Positions 1 through 6,684 of a stretch of 12,394 nt of DNA are shown here, piece after piece. The translations under genes and the position numbers were made by a program. This DNA is from Frigididesulfovibrio sp031551885. Its GTDB lineage: Bacteria > Desulfobacterota > Desulfovibrionia > Desulfovibrionales > Desulfovibrionaceae. How positions within the stretch are numbered: position 1 is the first letter of the stretch; each line of letters starts with the position of its first letter. The notes below the pieces were generated by a model that made no database searches, was not told the origin of the DNA, and worked only from the letters and a program-made list of their open reading frames with translations. The stretch lies in the NCBI GenBank assembly GCA_031551885.1, contig JAVBMX010000097.1, forward strand, positions 1 through 12,394, in the 5' to 3' direction.

Positions 1-74
1 CCGAACCCGGAAGTTAAGCGCCTCATCGCCGATGATACTGCATATTCATGTGTGGGAACGTAGGCCGGGGCCAA
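1..74 (+). rRNA. rrf: 5S ribosomal RNA, 3' part (5' end outside window)
   Basis: The window opens with the highly conserved 5S segment CCGAACCCGGAAGTTAAGC (loop B/helix III region), followed by CGCCGATGATACTGC and GTGGGAACGTAGG, which match the second half of bacterial 5S rRNA in order and spacing. About 40 bases of the 5' half are missing beyond the left edge. The exact 3' end is estimated from the CCGGGGCC segment that should close helix I and could be off by a few bases. It implies that an rRNA operon reads rightward into the window. Terminator hairpins follow immediately, so transcription of the operon ends here. Confidence 0.93.
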
Positions 75-86
75 CAATTCTTCCGG

Positions 87-127
87 AATCTCCCGAAGCA
101 TATCGCTTCGGGAGATTCGCCGCTTTT
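87..127 (+). terminator. rRNA operon terminator hairpin 1
   Basis: Perfect 13-bp inverted repeat: AATCTCCCGAAGC at 87-99 and its complement at 105-117, with a 5-base loop, followed by CGCCGCTTTT. It sits 13 bases after the 5S 3' end. The U-run is short and displaced by about six bases, so the stem itself is the main evidence. Confidence 0.8.
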
Positions 128-146
128 AGCCGGCAAAAAGCATACA

Positions 147-181
147 AAAGCCTCCCGCTCAAACAAATAGGGAGGCCCTTT
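147..181 (+). terminator. second terminator-like hairpin after 5S
   Basis: Perfect 7-bp stem GCCTCCC (150-156) / GGGAGGC (170-176) with a 13-base loop, followed by CCCTTTT. On the opposite strand the stem is followed by TTTTG, so it could also act on minus-strand transcripts. It is weaker than the first hairpin because of the longer loop. Confidence 0.5.
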
Positions 182-208
182 TCCCCCTACCAACCATGAC
201 ACTTCCGA

Positions 209-248
209 CCTTCCGCAAGCGCCCGGCTTCGGGGAGGTTCCGTTTTTT
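209..248 (+). terminator. third terminator-like hairpin after 5S
   Basis: CCTTCCGCAAGC (209-220) pairs with GCTTCGGGGAGG (226-237) across a 5-base loop, ten of twelve positions pairing (one G-U) with a 2x2 internal mismatch. It is followed after TTCCG by six T at 243-248. This would insulate the downstream beta-lactamase gene from rRNA read-through. Confidence 0.5.
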
Positions 249-493
249 AGCCTCTTCCTCCTTCTCGAAGCATGCCGTTCCGGACCCTGCTCAGTAGCTG
301 TTAATCGCAAGGGAGGGCTTTGTCGTGCGGGCGTTCAACCGATTTCTCGGTTTCTCTGACTACTCCCGTCCCGGAGCTCGTCTCGAGCCCTTTGGGAACT
401 AAAATTCTCGCGTCGTTTCCGTGATAGACGCCGTTGAAGCGGGTCTCAAGGGTTCGGCTGTTTGTCGTTCAAGGTGAGTTCATCTCTCCCGCA

Positions 494-523
494 TCGTATG
501 TCCCCCCTTGCGGCGACATACGA
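494..523 (+). promoter_or_regulatory. inverted repeat (hairpin or operator) in the beta-lactamase leader
   Basis: Perfect 9-bp inverted repeat, TCGTATGTC at 494-502 and GACATACGA at 515-523, with a 12-base C-rich spacer. It lies 41 bases before the beta-lactamase start codon. No T-run follows, so it is not an intrinsic terminator. As RNA it would form a leader hairpin; as DNA it has the dyad symmetry of a repressor site. Function is inferred from position only. Confidence 0.4.
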
Positions 524-564
524 CCCGTGGCATATGCAAAGCACATGCTACTCAGGAGATTTTT

Positions 565-1353
565 ATGCTTCGCAACCTGTTGTTCGCTTTCATTTTTTTG
601 CTCTCTTGTTCACCCGCCCGAGCATTCGAGTGGCGGGAAAGCCCCGAAATCGCAGCCGTGTTTGCGGGCGCGAATGCGCAGGGAACTTTTGTTTTGTATG
701 ACGTCAAAGCCGATCGGTTTGTCGGGCATAATCGGGAACGGGCCGAGACGCGTTTCGTGCCCGCTTCCACCTTTAAGATTTCTAATACCCTCATAGGCCT
801 TTTCGTGGGCGCGGTACGCGATGTGGATGAGGTACTGCCTTATGGCGGCAAACCGCAGTCGGTCAAAGCTTGGGAATGCGACATGAGCCTGCGGGAGGCG
901 ATAAAAATTTCCAACGTGCCCGTATATCAGGAGTTGGCCCGGCGTATCGGCTTGGAACGCATGCGCACGGAAGTCGCTCGCCTGCATTACGGCAACGCCG
1001 AAATAGGCACGGTGGTCGACCGATTTTGGCTGGACGGCCCCCTACAAATCAGTGCTGTCGAGCAGGTCCGCTTTCTGGCCCGCCTGACCGCGAAAGAGTT
1101 GCCCGTCTCTGCGGAAGCGCAGACGGCGGTACGAGACATCTTGCTTGTCGAGCAAACCTCCGAGTGGACTCTGTTTGCGAAAACAGGGTTGGCTCTGAGC
1201 GTTTCGCCGTCCGTGGGCTGGTGGGTCGGCTGGGTGGAAAAATCCGGCCAAGTCTATGTCTTTGCCCTGAATATGGATCTTTCCCCGGACTCTTCGCCGG
1301 CGGTGCGCATCGAAATCGGCAAAGCCTGCCTTAAAGCGCTGAAGGTGCTGTAA
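565..1353 (+). CDS. bla: class D (OXA-type) serine beta-lactamase
   Basis: Predicted periplasmic enzyme that hydrolyses beta-lactam antibiotics through an acyl-serine intermediate. The 262-aa length is typical for class D. Residues 1-20 form a signal peptide ending SPARA. Class D motifs appear in order: S68-T-F-K71 (nucleophile serine, and the lysine that is carboxylated in this family), S116-N-V118 (the SxV motif), Y142-G-N144, W155-LDGPLQIS (the omega-loop region), K206-T-G208, and the GWWVGW stretch at 218-223. ATG at 565 is chosen over an upstream in-frame GTG-like start at 508 because AGGAG at 554-558 lies 6 bases before it and the signal peptide then begins correctly. All catalytic motifs are intact, so the enzyme should be active; the substrate range cannot be read from sequence. 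A short stem (1354-1365) followed by CCTTTTCTTT may be a weak terminator. No insertion sequence or integron site is visible nearby, so it looks like a resident chromosomal gene. Confidence 0.95.
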   Translation: MLRNLLFAFIFLLSCSPARAFEWRESPEIAAVFAGANAQGTFVLYDVKADRFVGHNRERAETRFVPASTFKISNTLIGLFVGAVRDVDEVLPYGGKPQSVKAWECDMSLREAIKISNVPVYQELARRIGLERMRTEVARLHYGNAEIGTVVDRFWLDGPLQISAVEQVRFLARLTAKELPVSAEAQTAVRDILLVEQTSEWTLFAKTGLALSVSPSVGWWVGWVEKSGQVYVFALNMDLSPDSSPAVRIEIGKACLKALKVL

Positions 1354-1373
1354 CCTCGGCGGAGGACCTTTTC

Positions 1374-1403
1374 TTTCGCAGAGTCGCCTTTCGGCCGTAT
1401 AAT
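1374..1403 (+). promoter_or_regulatory. candidate promoter of the secreted-protein gene
   Basis: A perfect -10 hexamer TATAAT lies at 1398-1403, about 68 bases before the start codon at 1471. The region that should hold the -35 box (near 1374-1380, TTTCGCA) is a poor match to TTGACA. The -10 is strong and the -35 weak, so this is a plausible but unproven promoter that would make the gene independent of the beta-lactamase. Confidence 0.4.
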
Positions 1404-1470
1404 TGACGCGGGCCGTGGGAGTGGGGATGGTTGCCGTGACGGGCTCCATTCCCAACCCTGCGAGGAAGCC

Positions 1471-2043
1471 ATGAACGTGCGTCACATCTTGCTTGTCTTC
1501 AGCCTTTGTTTTGTGATGTCAACCCCCTCCGTGTCCACGGCGTTGACGGCCGAGCTGCCGGCCTGGCAGATATCCTCTCCATATCCCGGCAATCCCCTCA
1601 AGCGCGCCACCTTGGAAGGAACGGCCACCTTTGACGGCGCTCAGGGACGGGCGTGGCTTGTGTTTTCATGCCGAGCGGACGCTGGCGCTCCCACCGTCGC
1701 GCTGTGGATCGACAAAGCAACGGCGGAGCGTTTTCCGGTGGATGACTTTGAAGGCCCCGGCGGCCTGGGGGAAAACGTTCGCCTGGTGCGGGTGCGCGTG
1801 GACAACACCGGCATGTCGCGCGCGTTTTTTTCTTCCGGCTCCCGCCAAGAGAAGGGTGCCTTTGAGTGGTCCTTTGGACCGGGACGGGACCAGCCGGCCC
1901 GCTGGCTCAAAGCCGCAGGCAAGACGTTGCGGGTACAGGTCCGGAATCCGGCAAGAACGCCGGGCGTCCTGGAAGCCGTGTTCATTCTGCCGACACGGGA
2001 TCAGCCTCTGCGGGATGTCGTGATGCCGTGTCTTTCCCGCTGA
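1471..2043 (+). CDS. secreted protein of unknown function
   Basis: A 190-aa protein that I do not recognise as a named family. Residues 1-27 form a signal peptide: a basic start (MNVRH), a hydrophobic core LLVFSLCFVM, and a likely cleavage after STALTA. The mature part is predicted to be mostly beta strands (TATFDGAQGRAWLVFSC, VRLVRVRVDN, TLRVQVRNPA, VLEAVFILP), suggesting a small beta-sandwich domain in the periplasm or envelope. It has two cysteines after the signal sequence, C67 and C187, which could form a disulfide. ATG at 1471 has GAGGAA about 4 bases upstream. It has a candidate promoter of its own and a strong terminator right after the stop, so it is probably monocistronic. The pattern of an early WQ, a central Cys and late strands is only loosely like small secreted IalB-type proteins, and I do not claim that identity. 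Confidence 0.85.
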   Translation: MNVRHILLVFSLCFVMSTPSVSTALTAELPAWQISSPYPGNPLKRATLEGTATFDGAQGRAWLVFSCRADAGAPTVALWIDKATAERFPVDDFEGPGGLGENVRLVRVRVDNTGMSRAFFSSGSRQEKGAFEWSFGPGRDQPARWLKAAGKTLRVQVRNPARTPGVLEAVFILPTRDQPLRDVVMPCLSR

Positions 2044-2054
2044 AATAATTTTTT

Positions 2055-2092
2055 GCCCCTCCCGAAGCCATGACTTCCGGAGGGGCTTTTTT
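2055..2092 (+). terminator. intrinsic terminator of the secreted-protein gene
   Basis: GCCCCTCCCGAAG (2055-2067) pairs with CTTCCGGAGGGGC (2074-2086) with one C-C mismatch and a 6-base loop, followed directly by six T (2087-2092). It starts 11 bases after the stop codon. On the minus strand the hairpin has no T-run, so kup, which ends at 2124 facing it, is not clearly served by it. Confidence 0.9.
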
Positions 2093-2123
2093 GCGGGTGC
2101 CGCGTAAATGATTCTTGCGCTTC

Positions 2124-4046
2124 TTAGATCGATAGATGCGTGCCTATCTCCATGACGCGGGAAGAAGGAATGGTGAAGAAGGTCGAGGCGTTCCAGGCGT
2201 TGTTGCTCAGGAACACGAAAAGGGCTCTGCGCCAAGGGCTCATGGCCGAGTCTTCCGCCGAAGGCAGGATGGTCTCCCGACCGAGGTAGAACGTGCAGTC
2301 GTACGGGGGCAGATACATGGCCGTGTTCTTTGAACGCTCGGAAATATCGACGATGCTCGGCTGCTCCATGTAGCCGTACGAGGCGGTCATGCGGTACACG
2401 CCCAGATCCTTGTCCCGATCGTTCAGCGTGATGCGTTCGTCGGGGAGCACATGGGGGGCGTTGGCGGTGTTGATCGTCAGCAGCACGATGGTTTCCGGCA
2501 CGGCATGAATCAGGGCGGTCGCTCTGGCCAGAGGCATGGGGGTGAGATCCTGGTTCATGGTCATGTACACGCCGATGCCGGGGCTTCTTTCGACCTTGAC
2601 CTCCCGCAGGGAAGTCAGAAACGCCTCAAGCGGCATGCTCATGCGCTCAAAGCTTTCGCGAAGGCAGGCCCGTCCTTTCTTCCAGGTGGTCATGACGGTG
2701 ATGAGCAGAATGGAGGCCAGCATGGGCAGCCAACCGCCGTCCAGCACCTTGATCAGGTTGGCGCCGAGGAAGGGAATGTCAAAAGCAAGGAACAGCACGA
2801 GCAGCGGTACGGTTTTGAGCAGGGGCCGGCGCCAGGCGTAGCGGGCAACGGCGAAGTAGAGCGTCGAGGTCATGACCATGGCGCCGGTCACGGCCAGACC
2901 GTAGGCAGCCGCCAGCCCGCTCGAGTTGCGCACGCTCAGGACAAGCGCCAGACAGGCCACCATAAGCAGGTAGTTGATTGTGGGCAGATAGACCTGCCCT
3001 TGCGCCGCGGAAGACGTATGCACCACGCGCATGCGCGGCAAAAAGCCCAGGTGCACCGCCTGCCGGGTCAAGGAATAGATGCCGGTGATCAGCGCCTGGG
3101 AGGCGATGACCGTGGAGATGGTGGCGAGTACCAGCATGGGGTATAAAAGAAACTTGGGAACCGCCTGGTAAAAGGGGTTGGTGGCGGCCTCCGGGGTGTT
3201 CAGAAGCAGCGCGCCCTGGCCCATGTAGTTCAGGAGCAGAGCCGGGCAGACGATAAACAGCCAGCCGTTTTTGATGGGAGTTCGGCTGAAGTGCCCCAGG
3301 TCGGCGTAGAGCGCCTCCCCGCCGGTGATGCACAACACGACGGTACCGAGCACGATGATGCCGTGCAGGTGGTTGGCGCGGAAATATTCGATGGCGTAAT
3401 GGGGGCTCACCGCCGCAAGAACCGTGGGATGGTCGACGATATTGAGGATGCCGATGCCCGCGAGAGCGGCGAACCACAGCAGCATGACCGGGCCGAATAT
3501 GCCGCCGATACGGGCGGTTCCGTGCTTTTGCAGCCAGAACAGAAAGATCAGAATGGCGCAGGTGATCGGCACGACCATGTTGGCCGCAGCCGGCGTCACC
3601 ACGTTCAAGCCTTCCACGGCGGAGAGCACGGAAATGGCCGGGGTGATGATGCCGTCGCTGTACAGCAGGGCCGCGCTGCAAAGAGCCAGATAGGGCAGGG
3701 CCTGGAAGAACCGGTTACGCGGGGAGCGTTTTATGGCGTTGCGCAACAAAGCCAACAGCGCGAAGGTGCCGCCTTCGCCCTGGTCGTCCGCTTTGGTGAC
3801 GAAGCAGACATATTTGATGGTGATGACCACCATCAGGCTCCAGAAAATGAGCGAAAGCACGCCCATGACGTTGGTGGGGGTCACGGCGATGGCATGCGGG
3901 CCGTGGAAGCACTCTTTGAGGGCATAGAGAGGGCTTGTGCCGATATCGCCGTACACCACGCCGAGGGCGGTGATGGTCAGGGCGGCCAAGCCCGTTCGGG
4001 TCGTATGTTTGGGGTCTGCAGCGGGTGTGTGTGCTGTTTCCGCCAT
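2124..4046 (-). CDS. kup: Kup-type low-affinity potassium uptake protein
   Basis: Inner-membrane K+/H+ symporter of the KUP/HAK/KT family, taking up potassium under conditions such as osmotic or acid stress. The 640-aa product is close to the usual ~620-630. Family signatures are clear: GVVYGDIGTSPLYAL at residues 29-43 (the hallmark first transmembrane segment), DDQGEGGTFALLALL at 87-101, YSDGIITPAISVLSAVEGL at 129-147, and TGGEALYADLGHFS at 241-254. About twelve hydrophobic segments span residues 19-455, followed by a hydrophilic cytoplasmic domain (455-640). ATG at 4046 is chosen because the family signature begins shortly after it and AAAGG lies 9 bases upstream. The frame stays open upstream to 5063, but that part is antisense to the SPFH gene and is not Kup-like. 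An ATG six codons upstream (4064) is a possible alternative. The gene is transcribed alone, diverging from the SPFH operon and converging on the secreted-protein gene. Confidence 0.97.
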   Translation of the reverse strand: MAETAHTPAADPKHTTRTGLAALTITALGVVYGDIGTSPLYALKECFHGPHAIAVTPTNVMGVLSLIFWSLMVVITIKYVCFVTKADDQGEGGTFALLALLRNAIKRSPRNRFFQALPYLALCSAALLYSDGIITPAISVLSAVEGLNVVTPAAANMVVPITCAILIFLFWLQKHGTARIGGIFGPVMLLWFAALAGIGILNIVDHPTVLAAVSPHYAIEYFRANHLHGIIVLGTVVLCITGGEALYADLGHFSRTPIKNGWLFIVCPALLLNYMGQGALLLNTPEAATNPFYQAVPKFLLYPMLVLATISTVIASQALITGIYSLTRQAVHLGFLPRMRVVHTSSAAQGQVYLPTINYLLMVACLALVLSVRNSSGLAAAYGLAVTGAMVMTSTLYFAVARYAWRRPLLKTVPLLVLFLAFDIPFLGANLIKVLDGGWLPMLASILLITVMTTWKKGRACLRESFERMSMPLEAFLTSLREVKVERSPGIGVYMTMNQDLTPMPLARATALIHAVPETIVLLTINTANAPHVLPDERITLNDRDKDLGVYRMTASYGYMEQPSIVDISERSKNTAMYLPPYDCTFYLGRETILPSAEDSAMSPWRRALFVFLSNNAWNASTFFTIPSSRVMEIGTHLSI

Positions 4047-4382
4047 AAGGGGTCGCCTTTGCATGTGGAGTGGAAGCCTTCGGTCGCCGTGCCGAATTTT
4101 CCGTTCTTTATCCGAGATTGTCCGGCTTTTCCAGCCCAAAGAGCCTGCGTCGGGGCCGAGTTTTTCGGCCCGCGTCGATTTATCATGGCGGTCGATTACG
4201 CCGTTTCGTTCGCGGAGAGTCCGTATCGCGCTTTTGTCGGCACATGGCGGGCGCTTCGCGCCGTTTTTTGAAATTGCCGATTGCATCACCGGTTGTCTTA
4301 TGGAAGGATACCGACGGTCGGAGGCCGAGAGCCTTCGCGCGGCATGAACAATATCGGGGCGAAGGCCCTTGTGGGGGAACAT
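4047..4382. other. divergent intergenic region between kup and the SPFH operon
   Basis: These 336 bases must carry both divergent promoters, but no convincing -35/-10 pair stands out on either strand. The best + strand candidates (TTGAAA at 4268 or TTGCCG at 4274, with TCTTAT at 4296) are poor matches or have non-ideal spacing. A perfect 7-bp hairpin with a 5-base loop lies at 4153-4171 (GGGCCGA / TCGGCCC), about 107 bases upstream of the kup start. It has no T-run on either strand, so it could be a leader hairpin of the kup transcript. No gene is seen. Confidence 0.55.
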
Positions 4383-5609
4383 ATGGGAATCATCAGAGTT
4401 TTGACCGACGCCGTGGGCGCGGTCTTCGGCACGGTCGAGGGCGGCATCGCGGATCAGTTCCTGGAAGTCATCGAGCCGAACGACATGGGCCCTTCCACGG
4501 TGTTCACGAGCGGGGTCGCCGTGCGCAAAAACGAACGCCGGGGCGGCAACCGGGAAGGCACGCCGGACCTGATTACCGACGGTTCGATCGTTCACGTGTA
4601 CGACAACCAGTTCATGATACTGGTCGACGGCGGCAAGGTGGTGGACTACACGGCCGAGCCCGGCTACTTCAAGGTTTCGAACGCGGCCGCGCCGTCTCTG
4701 TTTCACGGTGACCTCGAGACGGCGGCGCGCGAGGCTTTTTCGCGCATCCAGTTCGGCGGCGTTCCTTCCGGCAGGCAGCGGGTGTTCTACCTCAACCTGC
4801 AGGAGGTCAAAGGTCTTCGGTTCGGCACCCGCAACGCCGTCAACTATTTCGATACGTTCTATAACGCGGAATTGTTCCTGCGCGTTCACGGCACCTATTC
4901 GATCAAAATCACCGATCCCTTCACCTTTTACCGCGAAGTCATTCCCCGGAACGCCGATCGGGTCGCGATGGAAGACATCGACGAGCAGTTCCGCAACGAG
5001 TTCGTGGAAGCCCTGCAAAGCGCGATCAACCGGATGTCCGCCGACGGCGTGCGTATTTCCCATGTGGCTTCCCAGGCGCGGGAGCTCGGCCGCTACATGA
5101 GCGAGACCCTGGACGAGTCCTGGAAGAAGCTGCGCGGCATGGAAGTGCTTTCCGTCGGCATCGCGGGGTTGTCATACGACGAAGAATCGCAAAAACTCAT
5201 CAACATGCGCAACCAGGGGGCCATGCTTTCCGACCCCTCCGTGCGCGAGGGGTACGTGCAGGGCGCCATGGCCCGGGGCGTGGAAGCCGCCGGTTCGAAC
5301 TCGTCCGGGGCCACGACCGGCTTTATGGGCGTAGGCATGGGTCTGCAAAGCGGCGGGGGACTCGGCGCGGCGTTTTCGCAAAGTAATCAGGCCCAAATGA
5401 ACAGCCGTCCGGCTCAACCGGCAGGACAGTCTCCGGCCTGGGTCTGCGCCTGCGGCCGGCAAAACCCGTTGGGCGCGAAATTCTGCGCGGAATGCGGGCA
5501 GGCCCGTCCGGCTCCGGCCGGCGTGACATGCGCCAAGTGCGGCCGGCGGATCGATTCTCCGGCCAAGTTCTGCCCGGAGTGTGGAGCCCCGTTGCCGTCG
5601 GCGGGCTGA
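4383..5609 (+). CDS. SPFH-domain protein with C-terminal double zinc ribbon (YdjI-like)
   Basis: A 408-aa cytoplasmic protein of the bacterial SPFH group sometimes named virion core protein-like, to which B. subtilis YdjI belongs. The N-terminus MGIIRVLTDAVGAVFGTVEG (1-20) and the following FLEVIEPN are typical of this family, and the SPFH region covers roughly residues 25-240. There is no transmembrane segment, so membrane attachment must come from partners. Residues 300-345 are a low-complexity Gly/Ser/Gln linker. The C-terminus carries two zinc ribbons: C355-A-C357 with C368-AE-C371, and C383-AK-C386 with C397-PE-C400. The start at 4383 is chosen for the conserved N-terminus and GGGGGA 4 bases upstream; an in-frame ATG at 4344 has no visible ribosome binding site. 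It is first in a three-gene operon, 4 bases before the next gene. In B. subtilis, YdjI links PspA to a YdjG/YdjH membrane complex; the same scaffold role is inferred here. Confidence 0.9.
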   Translation: MGIIRVLTDAVGAVFGTVEGGIADQFLEVIEPNDMGPSTVFTSGVAVRKNERRGGNREGTPDLITDGSIVHVYDNQFMILVDGGKVVDYTAEPGYFKVSNAAAPSLFHGDLETAAREAFSRIQFGGVPSGRQRVFYLNLQEVKGLRFGTRNAVNYFDTFYNAELFLRVHGTYSIKITDPFTFYREVIPRNADRVAMEDIDEQFRNEFVEALQSAINRMSADGVRISHVASQARELGRYMSETLDESWKKLRGMEVLSVGIAGLSYDEESQKLINMRNQGAMLSDPSVREGYVQGAMARGVEAAGSNSSGATTGFMGVGMGLQSGGGLGAAFSQSNQAQMNSRPAQPAGQSPAWVCACGRQNPLGAKFCAECGQARPAPAGVTCAKCGRRIDSPAKFCPECGAPLPSAG

Positions 5610-5613
5610 ACGC

Positions 5614-6684
5614 ATGGCCTCGTCCGTCATCTGCCAATGCCCCAACTGCGGCGCGGGACTTGTTTTCAACCCCGGCAAAGGGCGCATAGCCTGTAATTAT
5701 TGCGGCGCGGACTTCGCCGAATCCGACCTGCAAGCCTGCAGCCCGGCGGAAGCGCAGGCGGCTGAGGCGCAGCCCGCGCCGGAACCGGCAAAAAAACAAG
5801 GCGACGACGATTGGCAGGCGGTTACGTTGTCGTGCCCGGCCTGCGGCGGCGAGGTCATGGCCGACGAAGCCACGGCTGCGACGTCATGCGTTTACTGCCG
5901 CAATCCCGTGATCTTGTCCGGCCGGCTTTCCGGGGTTTGGAAGCCCGACAAGGTGATTCCTTTCGCCTTTGATGAGACCGAGGCGAAAAAACGGATCATG
6001 GACTGGGCCAAAGGCCGCCGTTTTATCGACGGCGGATTTTTAGCCCAAGCCAAGGCGGAAAAACCCACCGGCGTGTATTTTCCCTTCTGGGTTTCCTCGG
6101 GGAACGCCCAGGGGGAAATGCGCGCCAGGGGCGAGAATATTCGGGTCTGGCGAACCGGCAGAACCGAATACACGGAAGTCTCCCGCTTCGCTCTTTCCCG
6201 TGAGGGGGATTTCACTTACGGCAATCTTGCCCTGAAGGCCACCGGCAAAGATGCCGCCCGGATGCTCGACGGTATCTATCCCTACGACCCGAGCCGGATG
6301 CTCGATTTTTCCATGCCCTACTTGAGTGGTTTTCTGGCGGAAAAAAGAACCCTGGAAAAGACCGAGGTGGAGTCCGAAGCCGACGACTTGCTCCGGCGGT
6401 CGAGCTGGTCGCTTTTGCGGGGGACCATGTCCGGCTACGATTCCGTTGCGGAAGAACACTTTTCCTTGTCCGTTCGCAGCAGCTCCTGGCGCTATGTTCT
6501 AATGCCGGTCTGGCTGTTGACCTACACGTACGGAGGCAAGAGTTGGTACTTCGCGGTGAACGGGCAAAGCGGCAAGGTGGCCGGCAAGGTCCCGGTCGGC
6601 CGGGGCAAGTTGGGGCTGTTGTTCTGCGCGACATGGGCGCTGGCCGGGGTTGCCGCTATGGTTGTTTTGAGGGGGCTGCTGTGA
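5614..6684 (+). CDS. zinc-ribbon membrane protein (YdjG-like)
   Basis: A 356-aa protein of the family annotated as TFIIB-type zinc ribbon-containing protein, sometimes mislabelled as PriA-like helicase. It has two N-terminal zinc ribbons (C9-PN-C12 with C27-NY-C30; C74-PA-C77 with C92-VY-C95) joined by an Ala/Glu/Pro-rich linker at about 41-66. A long soluble region (105-330) contains VIPFAF, YFPFWV and VLMPVWLLTY, which are usual for this family, and one C-terminal transmembrane helix spans 333-355. There are no helicase motifs, so it is not a helicase. ATG at 5614 is 4 bases after the SPFH stop; a GTG at 5581 would overlap the SPFH gene and adds residues unlike the family. The stop overlaps the next gene's GTG start. 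By analogy with B. subtilis it is expected to be a membrane partner that recruits the SPFH protein. Confidence 0.87.
   Translation: MASSVICQCPNCGAGLVFNPGKGRIACNYCGADFAESDLQACSPAEAQAAEAQPAPEPAKKQGDDDWQAVTLSCPACGGEVMADEATAATSCVYCRNPVILSGRLSGVWKPDKVIPFAFDETEAKKRIMDWAKGRRFIDGGFLAQAKAEKPTGVYFPFWVSSGNAQGEMRARGENIRVWRTGRTEYTEVSRFALSREGDFTYGNLALKATGKDAARMLDGIYPYDPSRMLDFSMPYLSGFLAEKRTLEKTEVESEADDLLRRSSWSLLRGTMSGYDSVAEEHFSLSVRSSSWRYVLMPVWLLTYTYGGKSWYFAVNGQSGKVAGKVPVGRGKLGLLFCATWALAGVAAMVVLRGLL

Larger units (their letters stand above)
128..564. other. intergenic region between 5S rRNA and the beta-lactamase gene
   Basis: No credible gene is seen in these 437 bases; the open frames present have no family resemblance and no convincing start. 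The left part holds two extra terminator-like hairpins (near 150-181 and 209-248). The right part, about 250-564, must carry the promoter and leader of the beta-lactamase gene, but I cannot pick out a convincing -35/-10 pair. It also contains a 9-bp inverted repeat at 494-523, the 8-base palindrome GCATATGC at 530-537, and the ribosome binding site AGGAG at 554-558. Confidence 0.6.

Noticed and set aside
23..310. 95-codon open frame on the minus strand next to 5S
   Set aside because: It overlaps the 5S rRNA and three terminator hairpins and its protein has no recognisable features.
4153..4171. Terminator or riboswitch in the kup leader
   Set aside because: A lone 7-bp hairpin without a T-run or conserved riboswitch elements is not enough; it is only noted in the intergenic entry.
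3291..4271. 326-codon open frame on the + strand inside kup
   Set aside because: Antisense shadow of the Kup transmembrane region (His/Gln/Gly/Asp-rich), with no family features.
4047..5063. In-frame upstream extension of kup on the minus strand (total 979 codons)
   Set aside because: The added part lies antisense to the SPFH coding region, has no transmembrane or Kup character, and the family N-terminus begins at the ATG at 4046.
5614..6684. PriA-like replication restart helicase label for the zinc-ribbon protein
   Set aside because: No Walker A/B or helicase motifs are present; only the Cys4 ribbons are shared, and the C-terminal membrane helix and operon fit the YdjG family.
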